DNA from: Planctomycetota bacterium
Lineage (GTDB): Bacteria; Planctomycetota; Phycisphaerae; Sedimentisphaerales; Anaerobacaceae
Assembly (NCBI GenBank): GCA_014384025.1
Contig: JACNGQ010000092.1
Location: 1-64,000, forward strand
DNA length: 64,000 nucleotides
Direction of reading: 5' to 3'
The notes under the pieces were generated by a model that saw only the letters and a list, made by a program, of their open reading frames with translations, was not told the origin of the DNA and searched no databases. Shown here piece by piece: positions 35,677 through 45,097 of this stretch (position 1 is the stretch's first letter; every line of letters starts with the position of its first letter). A program made the position numbers and the translations under genes.

Positions 35677-37158
35677 ATGAAAAATATAACACGCCGGGAT
35701 TTAATTAAAAGTTCGATGGCCGCTGGTCTTTCCCTAACCATGCCTTTTTCCCGTGTTCGCGGGGCTAATAATGATATTCGTGCAGCCGTAGTTGGCTTTC
35801 GAGGTCACGGCAGGACACACATTAACTCGTATTTGAAAATCCCCGGCGTGCGAGTCGTGGCATTGTGCGATGCAGACAGTGATATTCTGGCTCGCGGTGT
35901 TACGGAATCCAGGGCCCGCAATCAGAAAGTTGATGCCTATACTGATATGCGTGAACTACTGGAGGATAATAGCATAGACGTTGTTTCGACCGCAACTCCC
36001 AACCACTGGCATGCGCTTGTAACCATTTGGGCATGCCAGGCGGGCAAGGATGTATGCGTCGAAAAGCCGGTTTCTCACAACATTTTTGAAGGCCGTAAAA
36101 TGGTCGAAGCGGCACGCAAGTATAATCGTATTGTTCAGGCAGACCTTGATCTGCGTTCAAATGAAGGCCTTTGTGAAGCGGTTCGCTATATTCAGCAAGG
36201 CCAACTCGGTAATATATCAGTTGTGCGTGGTTTCTGCTATAAAAGACGCAGCAGCATGGGAAAAGTATCTGGTCCGCAGAAGGTTCCTGAGTCGGTCGAT
36301 TATAATTTATGGTGCGGTCCGGCCCCCAAGGAACCATTAATGCGCAAAAATCTTCACTATGACTGGCACTGGGTTTGGTCAACAGGGTGCGGCGAAATCG
36401 GTAACAACGGCCCACATCAATTAGACGTATGTCGCTGGGTCCTGGGGCAAAGCAAATTACCTAACAGGGTAATGAGTATCGGAGGACGATTCGGATACAA
36501 TGATGACGGCCAAACGCCGAATACCCAAATTACAATTTTTGAATATGGTGACATTCCGATAATATACGAGGTAAGAGGCCTGCCAACAAAAGAAGGCGAC
36601 TCTAATATGGATATCTACCATTCGATCAGTACTGCCGGTGTAGTTATGCAAAGCGGCCGCCCAAGCCCTTCACCCAACACCGGCGTAGTAGTTCAATGTG
36701 AGGACGGATATGTTGACCTGACAAGTCTGGTAGCTTTCAATAATGTCGGAAAGGAAATAAAGCGTTTCAAATCATTCAGTCCCGGACCTCAGGTAAGTTT
36801 CATTAATGCCGTACGAAGCAGAAAAATCAGCGATATCAGGACTGATATCTTCGAAGGACACCTCTCTACAGCTCTTTGTCATATGGGGAATATTTCTTAT
36901 CGTATAGGTAAAGAATCTTCAAACGAGCAAATCAGAGAAATTATACAAGGAGACAAAGATTCATTTGAAGCTTTTTTGCGTTTCCAAAAGCATCTTTCCG
37001 CCAATTGCGTTAGTCTCAAAGAAACTCCTCCCGTACTTGGTCCATGGTTGAGAATTAATTCTAAGAAGGAAAGGTTCTTTGGTAAATTCTCAAGACAAGC
37101 TAACAAACTTTTAACAAGAGACTATCGAAAACCATTTATTGTTCCTGAGCAGATCTGA
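35677..37158 (+). CDS. Tat-exported Gfo/Idh/MocA-family oxidoreductase
   Basis: The 493-residue protein has a Tat leader (TRRDLIKSSMAAGLSLTMPF). The Rossmann fold starts IRAAVVGFRGHGRTHINSYL with an unusual GFRGHG instead of GxGxxG. VVSTATPNHWHALVTIWACQAGKDVCVEKPVSHN has the family EKP motif with the catalytic or cofactor-contacting Lys. The C-terminal domain includes YNLWCGPAPKEP, HYDWHWVWSTGCGEIGNNGPHQLD and VRGFCYKRR. The likely cofactor is NAD(P)H, carried across by Tat export in the folded state. Substrates of the exported planctomycete forms are mostly unknown sugars. A stem after the gene (CCATGTTA/TAACATGG) may end transcription. Confidence 0.87.
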   Translation: MKNITRRDLIKSSMAAGLSLTMPFSRVRGANNDIRAAVVGFRGHGRTHINSYLKIPGVRVVALCDADSDILARGVTESRARNQKVDAYTDMRELLEDNSIDVVSTATPNHWHALVTIWACQAGKDVCVEKPVSHNIFEGRKMVEAARKYNRIVQADLDLRSNEGLCEAVRYIQQGQLGNISVVRGFCYKRRSSMGKVSGPQKVPESVDYNLWCGPAPKEPLMRKNLHYDWHWVWSTGCGEIGNNGPHQLDVCRWVLGQSKLPNRVMSIGGRFGYNDDGQTPNTQITIFEYGDIPIIYEVRGLPTKEGDSNMDIYHSISTAGVVMQSGRPSPSPNTGVVVQCEDGYVDLTSLVAFNNVGKEIKRFKSFSPGPQVSFINAVRSRKISDIRTDIFEGHLSTALCHMGNISYRIGKESSNEQIREIIQGDKDSFEAFLRFQKHLSANCVSLKETPPVLGPWLRINSKKERFFGKFSRQANKLLTRDYRKPFIVPEQI

Positions 37159-37170
37159 AGAATATCATAG

Positions 37171-37215
37171 CCATGTTATGTATGTTAATATGTCAACTAA
37201 CATGGACGCTTTTTA
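37171..37215 (+). terminator. Possible terminator after the oxidoreductase gene
   Basis: CCATGTTA (37171-37178) pairs with TAACATGG (37198-37205) over a 19-base loop, with CGCTTTTTATTT after it. Confidence 0.45.
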
Positions 37216-37686
37216 TTTCAATATTATAAATTTACCCAGTTTGTATAAAGCAAATTATCTATCATTCCAACATAATTAAAGAACGGTTATTTTTCTTTAA
37301 TAAAACCTAACAATGTATTATATGTTAATATTATAACATACATGTAGTATTCTCTTATTACATTATATGACGTGTTTATCATCTCTGTTTAATAATACAT
37401 TCTTATCCCCCCACTATTAGTAAATTTTTAGGGATTAAAACATTTTCATTTTTTTGGCACAGGCTACGCCTGACCGAATTCATAAGATACTTCTTTCTAC
37501 GAGTTGAAATCCGTTGAATTACGAAGGAAGATTAAAAATATATTTTCGATATGTAAAGCTCAAGAGTTTATTTAATCGTGATATTTTCTTTTTAAATTCT
37601 GAGCAAAAAAACATTTTAATATATCCTGAAAACAACCACATTTTTCTCGTATTACAGACTACAAATTTGCATTGAACCTTATCTTG

Positions 37687-37702
37687 TGTTTCACGTGAAA
37701 CA
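37687..37702. promoter_or_regulatory. parS centromere site
   Basis: TGTTTCACGTGAAACA, the perfect 16-base palindrome bound by chromosomal ParB. It lies 503 bases upstream of parB. Confidence 0.93.
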
Positions 37703-38040
37703 TTCTCAAATATTAATGTAATTCTATTAAGCAAGACATGATCACATATAAAATTTTATTTTGATCTCCTTAATATAATAAATTAATGATAATTTGTTTT
37801 ACTATTCTTACAACTTAGCCTTTTTTTTTGGTACTTATATTTCCTTGTTATGTAATTTCTTGTAATAATATAAAATCTATATGAATCCAAATTATTGCTA
37901 TACTTTTACTGAATATGCTTATAAATTATCTTTAAAAAATGTCTCGCTTTTTTATTAATAATATTAATCTTATGTATTACAACAATCTACAAGGCAATCT
38001 TATCCTTAGATATTAACTATCCCTTATTAACCATCATGAC

Positions 38041-38056
38041 TGTTTCACGTGAAACT
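38041..38056. promoter_or_regulatory. parS centromere site (15 of 16 bases)
   Basis: TGTTTCACGTGAAACT, one base from the parS palindrome, 149 bases before the parB start codon. It could also let ParB act near its own promoter. Confidence 0.9.
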
Positions 38057-38204
38057 ATTTTTTATATATTTATGTTTTTTATCTGGCAATGCTTTAGTTT
38101 TTCCCTTATATATCCCGAAATATTATTTATGTGATTTTAAGGTCATTTATGATAATAAAACTAAGCAAATATTCTAAAAACATATTTGATGAAGGAGCAT
38201 TTAT

Positions 38205-39152
38205 ATGTCCAAAAAAGAAAAAGCAAAGCATCTCGGCAGGGGGCTTCAATCACTTCTTGGTCCTATAACCCAATTGCGTGTAGAGCCAACAGAGGCATCT
38301 CCACCAGCCTTAATAGAAGACTCTAACATGCCCCCTGATAAGGAGCTACAGGATTCCTTGAAGGAACTCAGCATTGAATCCATATCGCCTAATCCATATC
38401 AACCGAGAACGGTTTGGAATGATCAGGATTTAGCTGATTTGGCAGAATCTATCAAAGCAAATGGAGTGATCCAACCTATAATTGTCCGCCCTTCCGGTTC
38501 GAAATATCAGTTAATAGCAGGTGAACGCAGGTTTCGTGCAGCTAAATTAGCATCAATGACAACAATACCAGCCCTGGTTCGCTCTGCCAGTGACAAAGAA
38601 TTACTCGAATGGTCATTAGTCGAGAACATACATCGAGTAGGTCTTAATCCAATTGAGCGGGCTAAGGCATATCAGGATTATATTAGCACATTCTCACTAA
38701 CACAGGCAAAAGCCGCTGAAAGACTTGGTGAAGACCGTTCCGTAGTAGCTAACTATATACGTTTATTAGACTTACCACAGGAAATAAAGCAAATGTTGAC
38801 AGATGGCCAGTTAGCCATGGGTCACGCACGGGCTATACTTGCTCTGCCTACCGATGAGCTACGCCGAAAACTTGCCAATCGAGCATTAGTTGGACGGCTA
38901 AGCGTCCGCGAGGTTGAAAGACTTGCTCGAAAGTATATCACAGGATCCAGCCAGGCAAAAACAACTATCCGTACAAAACCCCCACATATTCTTGACCTGG
39001 AAAGGAAGCTCAGCAGCCAACTCGCAACAAAGGTAAATATTGATACCAGGAAAAATGGTCAAAGAGGCAGGATAACAATTGAATTTTACTCGCTTGATGA
39101 ATTCGACAGCATAACGGAAAGAATAGGCCTTGCCTGTAGCGAAGAGGTCTAA
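38205..39152 (+). CDS. parB: Chromosome partitioning protein ParB
   Basis: The 315-residue protein has LGRGLQSLLGP near the N-terminus, the short ParA-stimulating segment of chromosomal ParB. The CTP-binding ParB/Srx domain follows, with ISPNPYQPRTVW, GVIQPIIVRPSG and the GERRFRAAKLA motif near 105, then VENIHRVGLNPIERAKAYQ. The HTH is SLTQAKAAERLGEDRSVVANYIRLL near 162-186. The C-terminal dimer part is less clear. ParB loads at parS as a CTP-dependent clamp and organises origin segregation. Two parS sites lie just upstream. parA is not adjacent, unlike the usual parA-parB order. Confidence 0.95.
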   Translation: MSKKEKAKHLGRGLQSLLGPITQLRVEPTEASPPALIEDSNMPPDKELQDSLKELSIESISPNPYQPRTVWNDQDLADLAESIKANGVIQPIIVRPSGSKYQLIAGERRFRAAKLASMTTIPALVRSASDKELLEWSLVENIHRVGLNPIERAKAYQDYISTFSLTQAKAAERLGEDRSVVANYIRLLDLPQEIKQMLTDGQLAMGHARAILALPTDELRRKLANRALVGRLSVREVERLARKYITGSSQAKTTIRTKPPHILDLERKLSSQLATKVNIDTRKNGQRGRITIEFYSLDEFDSITERIGLACSEEV

Positions 39153-39322
39153 AATATTCGCTTAAAATATAGTTTTTGATACTAATAAACTTAAAAACAA
39201 AACATTTCGTTTATAAAAAAAGTAATAATGTAAAAGAGTATGATTTTGCTTATGAGTTATGTATGTATATAACTAAATGCCGATTTTTCATTATTCTTTT
39301 TAATTTTTTCTAAGGACAAACT

Positions 39323-40972
39323 ATGAAACATATTATTACATTTTCACTTTTATTGATCCTTTTTTCTTTTATAATTGAACCCGCTAATGCTGTCCAAAGT
39401 GCTATAATTGGTAAGTCGGCCCCTTCTTTTACATTACTTGATTTGAATGGTAACAAGGTCAGTTTGTCAGATTTTAAGGGGAAGGTAGTTATACTGGACT
39501 TTTGGGCAACGTGGTGCCCTCCCTGCGTTAAGGAGATTCCTCATTTCATAGAGCTTTACGATAAATATAAGGATCAGGGACTTGCTATAATTGGAATTTC
39601 AGTAGATCAGCAAGGCATCAGTATCGTAAAGGCATTTAAAGAAAAGTTTAATATTAATTATCCGATATTGATGGCGGAAAGGCAGGTTGTTATAGCATAC
39701 GGTAACATTAGAAGCATACCGACAGCCTTCGTTATTGACAAGTCTGGAAATATACAGCGTGTGTATGTTGGCTATCGGGATAAAGCTGTTTTTGAAGCAG
39801 ACATAAAAGAACTTTTACAGAGTGTCAACACAGGACAGAATTTAAAAGAGACAGAAAAAAACGAAGCTGAAACAACGCCAAACGAATATATAACAGAAAT
39901 AAATATAATCGGAATAGCAGGGCGATCTGTGAGTGATAACGCTGCTCCTTACTACCTCAAGGCAATAGAGCTTTACGTCAAAGAGCCGGATGCCTTAAAA
40001 GAAAAAACAAGAAGATTACCCGAAGAGCTTACAGCACAAGAGCAAACATTATTAAGAAAATGGGTACAGGATAACAGTAGAGCGATTGAGCAATTGCAGC
40101 TTGGCAGCGATAAACCATACTGCTGGTTTAATAAAACAGGCCCAATGATTGACGTTAATCCACACTTACAGGAAATAATAGAATTAGCTTTTGTTTTGCG
40201 GTCTCGTGCTTTTATGCAACCTGAAAAACGCAGTATCAATAGTATTATCAACGATATAGTTACAATTTATAAATTAGGAGTACATGTTGCATCAGGACCA
40301 AATCTTACAGGAGAAAAAATGGTGGGAATTGCGGTAAAGGGATTATCTGTCAGTGCGGGATTTAATATCCTCGATAGAAAAATGCTTAATACCGCTTCGA
40401 TGAAAAGTTTGGAGGATAAATTTAAACAGCTTGCGTCTGACTACAATGAAGCATTTGATATTCGAGGTGAGAAAATTAATATACGGGAAAAAATTGAAGC
40501 AATGCCCTCCAATACCTCTTACAAGAGTCATTTGAAAGTCGCTCTCGAATATTCAGATACGATGGCCGCAATGACCCCCTGGAAAATTAACACCGAAAAA
40601 TCAAATCTAACATCTACGACAAATCCCTTGATAGAAATTCTTTACCCCGCAATTAAACGTTCAATTGAAAACGAATATTGCGGCAGGGCGGAGATACAAG
40701 CCTTGATAACCACGCTTGCGGTATTGCGATACAATAATGAAAAAAAAGGGTATCCTGTATCGCTCTCGCAGCTTATCTCAGCCGGCTATCTTAATGAGCC
40801 GCCGAAAGACCCATTCAGTGATAAACCTCTTGTCTATAGGAAATCACAGGAAGGTTTTATACTATACAGTTTCGGGGGCGATTTCGATGATGATGACGGC
40901 CAGCACAGTAAATGGGGATTGGATGAAGAAGGCGGCGATCAGGTCTTCTGGCCTGTCGAAAAAAGACCTTAA
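39323..40972 (+). CDS. Secreted TlpA-like thioredoxin fused to a planctomycete C-terminal domain
   Basis: The 549-residue protein has a signal peptide (FSLLLILFSFIIEPANA). A TlpA/AhpC-type thioredoxin domain follows at about 25-172, with GKSAPSFTLLDLNGNKVSL, active site W-A-T-W-C-P-P-C near 66-73 and cis-Pro segment RSIPTAFVIDKSG. From about residue 190 comes a 350-residue region shared with the next gene, which contains AGRSVSDNAAPYYLKAIELY. It ends RYNNEKKGYPVSLSQLISAGYLNEPPKDPFSDKPL and YSFGGDFDDDDGQH, like the C-terminal part of type II secretion pseudopilin G relatives. It probably acts in the periplasm as a thiol reductase or oxidase. The partner is unknown. Confidence 0.8.
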   Translation: MKHIITFSLLLILFSFIIEPANAVQSAIIGKSAPSFTLLDLNGNKVSLSDFKGKVVILDFWATWCPPCVKEIPHFIELYDKYKDQGLAIIGISVDQQGISIVKAFKEKFNINYPILMAERQVVIAYGNIRSIPTAFVIDKSGNIQRVYVGYRDKAVFEADIKELLQSVNTGQNLKETEKNEAETTPNEYITEINIIGIAGRSVSDNAAPYYLKAIELYVKEPDALKEKTRRLPEELTAQEQTLLRKWVQDNSRAIEQLQLGSDKPYCWFNKTGPMIDVNPHLQEIIELAFVLRSRAFMQPEKRSINSIINDIVTIYKLGVHVASGPNLTGEKMVGIAVKGLSVSAGFNILDRKMLNTASMKSLEDKFKQLASDYNEAFDIRGEKINIREKIEAMPSNTSYKSHLKVALEYSDTMAAMTPWKINTEKSNLTSTTNPLIEILYPAIKRSIENEYCGRAEIQALITTLAVLRYNNEKKGYPVSLSQLISAGYLNEPPKDPFSDKPLVYRKSQEGFILYSFGGDFDDDDGQHSKWGLDEEGGDQVFWPVEKRP

Positions 40973-41139
40973 AAAGAAACGCAAAAAAGCTGATTTTCTA
41001 TAATTTTACGTTAGATTTTTAATAATATGTTGTATAATTACATTAAGAGTGTTTTTTGTGTATTTACGTTAAATAAATAGTTATTGAAAAATCGTTATTT
41101 GTTTTCGGTGTCCATACATCCTGTTTCGGAGGATATATT

Positions 41140-43881
41140 ATGAAACATCTAATTATTTCATTATTGGTTGTATTTTTGTTCACTTCTTTCAGCAGTATTG
41201 CCATGTCTGCCGGATTAAACCAGATTACTGATGTTCTAACAGTGCAGAAAGAGCTTGTCAATCCGGACAGCGAGGATACTACTGCTGCCAAAACCAATTA
41301 TGTCGCTGAACTTAATAAAATCGGAATAGCCGGACGACCTGAAAGTGATAACGCAGCACCCTACTACCAAAAGGCAATAGAACTATTCGTCAAACAGCCC
41401 GATGACTTAGAAGTATCAACAAGAAGCTGGCCCAAAGACCAGCCCGCACAACAACATGCCATGCTTAAAAAATGGGTGCAGGATAACAGCAGGGCTCTTG
41501 AGCAACTGCAGCTTGCCGGTCAAAAATCATATTATTGGCAAAAGCAAACCGGCGAGAAAATGCAATTAACAGAAATGCCCCATTTGTCAACTATGAGGCA
41601 ATTAGCTTTTGCTCTTCAGAACAGAGCAATGTTATCGGCCGAAGACGGTAATATCACAAGTGCTCTCAGCGACATAGAGACACTATATACCATTGGCGCG
41701 CAAATGTCCGTTGGCCCAAAACCTTTGGTAGAAAAATTAGTAGGAATTGCCGTAAAGAGCTTACCTATCAGAGTTGTGCTTAAAATGCTCGATAGGAAAA
41801 TGCTTGATAACAATTCGTTGAAAACTCTGGAAGATAGATTTAAACAGCTTGTGGCAGCCTCTCGAGAACCCATGGATTTGCGCGGCGAAAAAATTTATCT
41901 GCAGGAACAAGTTGAAACAGATCCTCAATACAGCGTCTTTAAGCCGTACCTTAAAAAAACGCTTGAACAGTACGACACAATGGCAAGCAAAAATCCGATG
42001 GAGCTACACAACGAACAAACACAACCAACAAACGAAACCGATCCTTTAGCAGCTTTAGCCCCGCCATTTGCCAAGATAAATGAGATTGAATATCGAATCA
42101 GGACAGATGAAGACGCTTTAATAACAACGCTTGCATTACTGCGATATAATGCCGGCAGCGATTCATATCCAAGAGAGCTTCAACAGCTTGTATCAGCAGG
42201 CTATATAAAAGAGGTACCGAAAGATCCGTTCAGTGATAATCCCCTGGTCTATAAGCAAACAAGAGATGGCTTCACTCTGTACAGTTTCGGTGCGGATTTC
42301 GATGATGACGGTGGCCAGCATAGCAGATGGGGTGCCGGTGATGAAGGCGGCGACCAGGTCTTCTGGCCGGTTGAACAAACACAAACGGCACAAGCACAAC
42401 CTCGCAGAGGCAGAGAAGGAGGACCATATGGTCGCAGAGGCTCTGAGGATGAACAGAGAAACGTCACCACACAGGAAAGCGATACATCAGATGTAACATT
42501 GCACGATGCTGTACGCAACGGTGATATTAACCAGGTCCAGTCACTGCTATCACAGGGCGCTGATGTAAATTTAAAGAACAGGATGAGCTGGACACCGCTC
42601 CACACGGCGGTACAAAACCGCCGGCAGGAAATCGTCGAATTGCTGGTTACCAAAGGAGCCGACCTTAATGCAACGAACAATCGCCAGCAGACGCCCCTGT
42701 ACGTCGCCGTAAATAACAGCCAAAAAGAGATAGTTGAGCTGTTAATTTCAAAGGGGGCCGATGTAAATATCATGGCTAGCGGTGACAATGCTCTTACGAT
42801 AGCGCAAAAGAGAAGGAATACAGAAATCATTGACATCCTGGTTAAAAACGGTGCCACAGAGCCAAGTCCCCAGGACCTGATGGGAGATAGGTATTACCAG
42901 GGAGGGGATAATCTATATTCGTCTCCTCAGGTGCAGGCAAATACCTCGTCCAGAAATACCAGAGGCTCAAGAGCTGCCATTCAGCCTGTTGAGGTGGATA
43001 TACTTGCCGACCCGAACGAGATTAAAGCCAGGATAAAGACCTTTGCCGGACTTCAAAAGGCATTGGATGATTTGGACGCCAAAAGTAAAAGTGAAACGCG
43101 TCAATGGGAGCAGACAAGAACCGATAACAGAACAACGCTGGTAAGATATGTACAAAAGCAATTCGAAGAAGAGATAAATTTAATACGAACAGTTTCTGTC
43201 AGTGAAAAAGCCCAAAAAACAACAGAGGCAATTGACAGCGCATTATCCTTAAGACAGGAACGTTTCAAAGCAACCAGCAAAGAGCTTATGACCCAGAGAA
43301 GAGAGCAGATGCAATCGCAGCAAACGTCAACCCGCACTCGCGGCCGAAGTCGAACTTCCACCAGAAGCGCAAGAGGTATGGGTTCACAAAATGAACAACA
43401 ATACGATAGCTCTGATAGCTATGGAAGAAATTCTTCAGATCCTTACGGTCGCGGCAACACTACGGGCAGATCGGCCGCAACAAGGCAGCCATCTCAGCAG
43501 CCCGCTCAGCCGGTCGACAGGGAAGCTGAAAATGAATCACGCCAATGGTTGCAGGCAAGCTTTGAGGACAAATCAGACCTTGCCGAGGCTGTGAATGAAC
43601 AAATCGAGATAGAAGTTACTTCCATAAGAGATGTTGCTGTTGAAGAAGCAGCAAAAAAGACCACTGCAGCAATTGACGGCCTTTTGCTGGCCCGACAGAT
43701 GCGGCTTAATGCTTTTTTCGTCAAAATGGAACAACTGCAGCAAACGCAACAACAGGCACAGGACCCGCGCACCCAGGGAGGATATCAACAAGGCACCCGC
43801 TCCAGCAGAGGAGCAACAAGAGGAGGCACAACAGGCGGGTATCAACAGGGCAGTCAATCCGGAACCCGCCGTCGGCGTTGA
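41140..43881 (+). CDS. Secreted multi-domain protein: paralogous domain, ankyrin repeats, duplicated coiled coil, Arg/Gly/Gln tail
   Basis: The 913-residue protein has a signal peptide (LIISLLVVFLFTSFSSIAMS). Residues about 48-425 share the domain of the upstream gene (GIAGRPESDNAAPYYQKAIELF to YSFGADFDDDGGQHSRWG), without thioredoxin. Three to four ankyrin repeats run from about 447 to 573 (LHDAVRNGDINQVQSLLSQG, TPLHTAVQNRRQEIVELLV, TPLYVAVNNSQKEIVELLI). A coiled-coil module (SETRQWEQTRTDNRTTLV onward, about 648-728) is repeated in altered form at about 795-870 (NESRQWLQASFEDKSDLAEA). The tail is RGG/GYQQ-rich. It likely scaffolds protein contacts in the envelope. Function not known. Confidence 0.78.
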   Translation: MKHLIISLLVVFLFTSFSSIAMSAGLNQITDVLTVQKELVNPDSEDTTAAKTNYVAELNKIGIAGRPESDNAAPYYQKAIELFVKQPDDLEVSTRSWPKDQPAQQHAMLKKWVQDNSRALEQLQLAGQKSYYWQKQTGEKMQLTEMPHLSTMRQLAFALQNRAMLSAEDGNITSALSDIETLYTIGAQMSVGPKPLVEKLVGIAVKSLPIRVVLKMLDRKMLDNNSLKTLEDRFKQLVAASREPMDLRGEKIYLQEQVETDPQYSVFKPYLKKTLEQYDTMASKNPMELHNEQTQPTNETDPLAALAPPFAKINEIEYRIRTDEDALITTLALLRYNAGSDSYPRELQQLVSAGYIKEVPKDPFSDNPLVYKQTRDGFTLYSFGADFDDDGGQHSRWGAGDEGGDQVFWPVEQTQTAQAQPRRGREGGPYGRRGSEDEQRNVTTQESDTSDVTLHDAVRNGDINQVQSLLSQGADVNLKNRMSWTPLHTAVQNRRQEIVELLVTKGADLNATNNRQQTPLYVAVNNSQKEIVELLISKGADVNIMASGDNALTIAQKRRNTEIIDILVKNGATEPSPQDLMGDRYYQGGDNLYSSPQVQANTSSRNTRGSRAAIQPVEVDILADPNEIKARIKTFAGLQKALDDLDAKSKSETRQWEQTRTDNRTTLVRYVQKQFEEEINLIRTVSVSEKAQKTTEAIDSALSLRQERFKATSKELMTQRREQMQSQQTSTRTRGRSRTSTRSARGMGSQNEQQYDSSDSYGRNSSDPYGRGNTTGRSAATRQPSQQPAQPVDREAENESRQWLQASFEDKSDLAEAVNEQIEIEVTSIRDVAVEEAAKKTTAAIDGLLLARQMRLNAFFVKMEQLQQTQQQAQDPRTQGGYQQGTRSSRGATRGGTTGGYQQGSQSGTRRRR

Positions 43882-43886
43882 CAAGG

Positions 43887-44615
43887 ATGCCAAAGCAATT
43901 AGCTTCAAAAGTCGCGATAGTAACAGGGGCCAGCCGGGGCATTGGCAGAGCTATCAGCATTGCATTAGCACAAGAGGCCGCGACAGTTGTCTTAGCTGCT
44001 CGCTCATTCGAGAAATTACAGGAAGTCGCTGAGAAGGTAACAAAAGCAGGTGGAAAACCGGAGATTGTCGTTACAGAGCTGACCGAAGAAGAATCCATCA
44101 AAAACCTTGTTAAAACAACAAATGAAAAGTTCAGCCGGCTCGATATTCTCATCAACAACGCAGGTGTCACTCACTCTGCAGAATTAGAGCATACTGCAAC
44201 CGAAGAATGGCAGCGATGTATCAACGTAAATGCACGTGCTCCTTTTATTCTTTGCAGAGAAGCCCTGCCGCTGTTAAAAAAATCACAAGCGGGACACATC
44301 ATCAACATAGCGTCGGTCGTAGGAGTAAAAGGTTATCCGCTTCAAAGCGCCTATACTTCCTCCAAACATGCTTTACGCGGGATGACAATATCATTAGCTG
44401 AGGAGCTTAAAGGCTCTAACATCCGTGTGCATTTACTATGTCCCGGCGGTGTGGATACTGAAATGGTAGGTTCGGTTCGGCCGGATATAAATAAGGATGA
44501 GCTGATACACCCCGAAGAAATTGCCGAATTGGTTCTCTACCTTGTTACACATAAAGGCAATGCCTTCATAGATGAGCTGCACATTCGAAGAGCTACCTCA
44601 ACACCGTGGTATTAG
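43887..44615 (+). CDS. Short-chain dehydrogenase/reductase
   Basis: ATG 43887 gives 242 residues. The cofactor motif is VTGASRGIGRA, then NNAGV, and the catalytic triad region is S in NIASVVGVKGYP plus YTSSK (Y and K). The PGG motif is LLCPGGVDTEM. These define a classical SDR, close to 3-oxoacyl-ACP reductase-like enzymes, but no fatty-acid genes are nearby. It lies just after the ankyrin gene. TTG 43878, overlapping the upstream stop, is a possible alternative start. Substrate unknown. Confidence 0.9.
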   Translation: MPKQLASKVAIVTGASRGIGRAISIALAQEAATVVLAARSFEKLQEVAEKVTKAGGKPEIVVTELTEEESIKNLVKTTNEKFSRLDILINNAGVTHSAELEHTATEEWQRCINVNARAPFILCREALPLLKKSQAGHIINIASVVGVKGYPLQSAYTSSKHALRGMTISLAEELKGSNIRVHLLCPGGVDTEMVGSVRPDINKDELIHPEEIAELVLYLVTHKGNAFIDELHIRRATSTPWY

Positions 44616-44627
44616 CCGGAAAATACT

Positions 44628-45077
44628 ATGAGAGCAGTGATACAACGAGTCTTACAGGCCGAGGTTACAGTAGAAGGCGGGCAAGTCGGCAAAATAGAAA
44701 AGGGCCTGCTGGTTTATCTCGGCGTCGGTAAAGAAGACACCGTAAATGACGCTCAGTTTATGGCCGACAAGCTGGTGAATCTGCGTATCTTCGCAGACGA
44801 AGCCGGCAAGATGAATCGAAGCGTGCAGGACGTTGGCGGGGCGATTTTATTAGTCAGCAATTTTACTCTTCACGGCGATTGCAGAAAGGGTCGCCGTCCC
44901 GGTTTTGACACCGCTGCTAAACCGGAATCGGCTCGGCAGCTTTATGAAAAAGCAATTGAACTGATTACCGAACAGGGCACAGCAGTTGAAAAAGGGGCAT
45001 TCGGTGAGTACATGCACGTTAGCAGCATCAACGACGGCCCTGTAACATTCTTACTTGACAGCGGTCGCTTATTTTAA
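44628..45077 (+). CDS. dtd: D-aminoacyl-tRNA deacylase
   Basis: The 149-residue protein (family usual about 145-150) begins MRAVIQRVLQAEVTVEG and carries LLVSNFTLHGDCRKGRRPGF with the SxFTL active-site Thr, and the cis Gly-Pro motif in SSINDGPVTFLLDS. It removes D-amino acids mistakenly loaded on tRNA, and Gly from tRNA-Ala, in the cytoplasm. It starts 12 bases after the SDR stop, likely in one transcript. Its stop is 21 bases from the convergent PP2C gene. Confidence 0.95.
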   Translation: MRAVIQRVLQAEVTVEGGQVGKIEKGLLVYLGVGKEDTVNDAQFMADKLVNLRIFADEAGKMNRSVQDVGGAILLVSNFTLHGDCRKGRRPGFDTAAKPESARQLYEKAIELITEQGTAVEKGAFGEYMHVSSINDGPVTFLLDSGRLF

Positions 45078-45097
45078 ATCCCACAATTATATAGAGC

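Larger units (their letters stand above)
37206..38204. other. AT-rich gene-free region upstream of parB with two parS sites
   Basis: About 1 kb, far more AT-rich than the flanking genes. No gene is believed here; a 71-codon minus-strand frame (37519-37734) would overlap parS and lacks features. No clear DnaA box (TTATCCACA) was found. The AAGGAG at about 38191 is the parB ribosome site. Confidence 0.6.

Noticed and set aside
37519-37734. 71-codon minus-strand frame overlapping the first parS site
   Set aside because: AT-rich, no features, and the parS palindrome lies inside it.
37206-38204. Replication origin oriC
   Set aside because: AT-rich and next to parS, but no DnaA-box cluster and no dnaA, rnpA or rpmH gene; kept only as a possibility in the parS finding.
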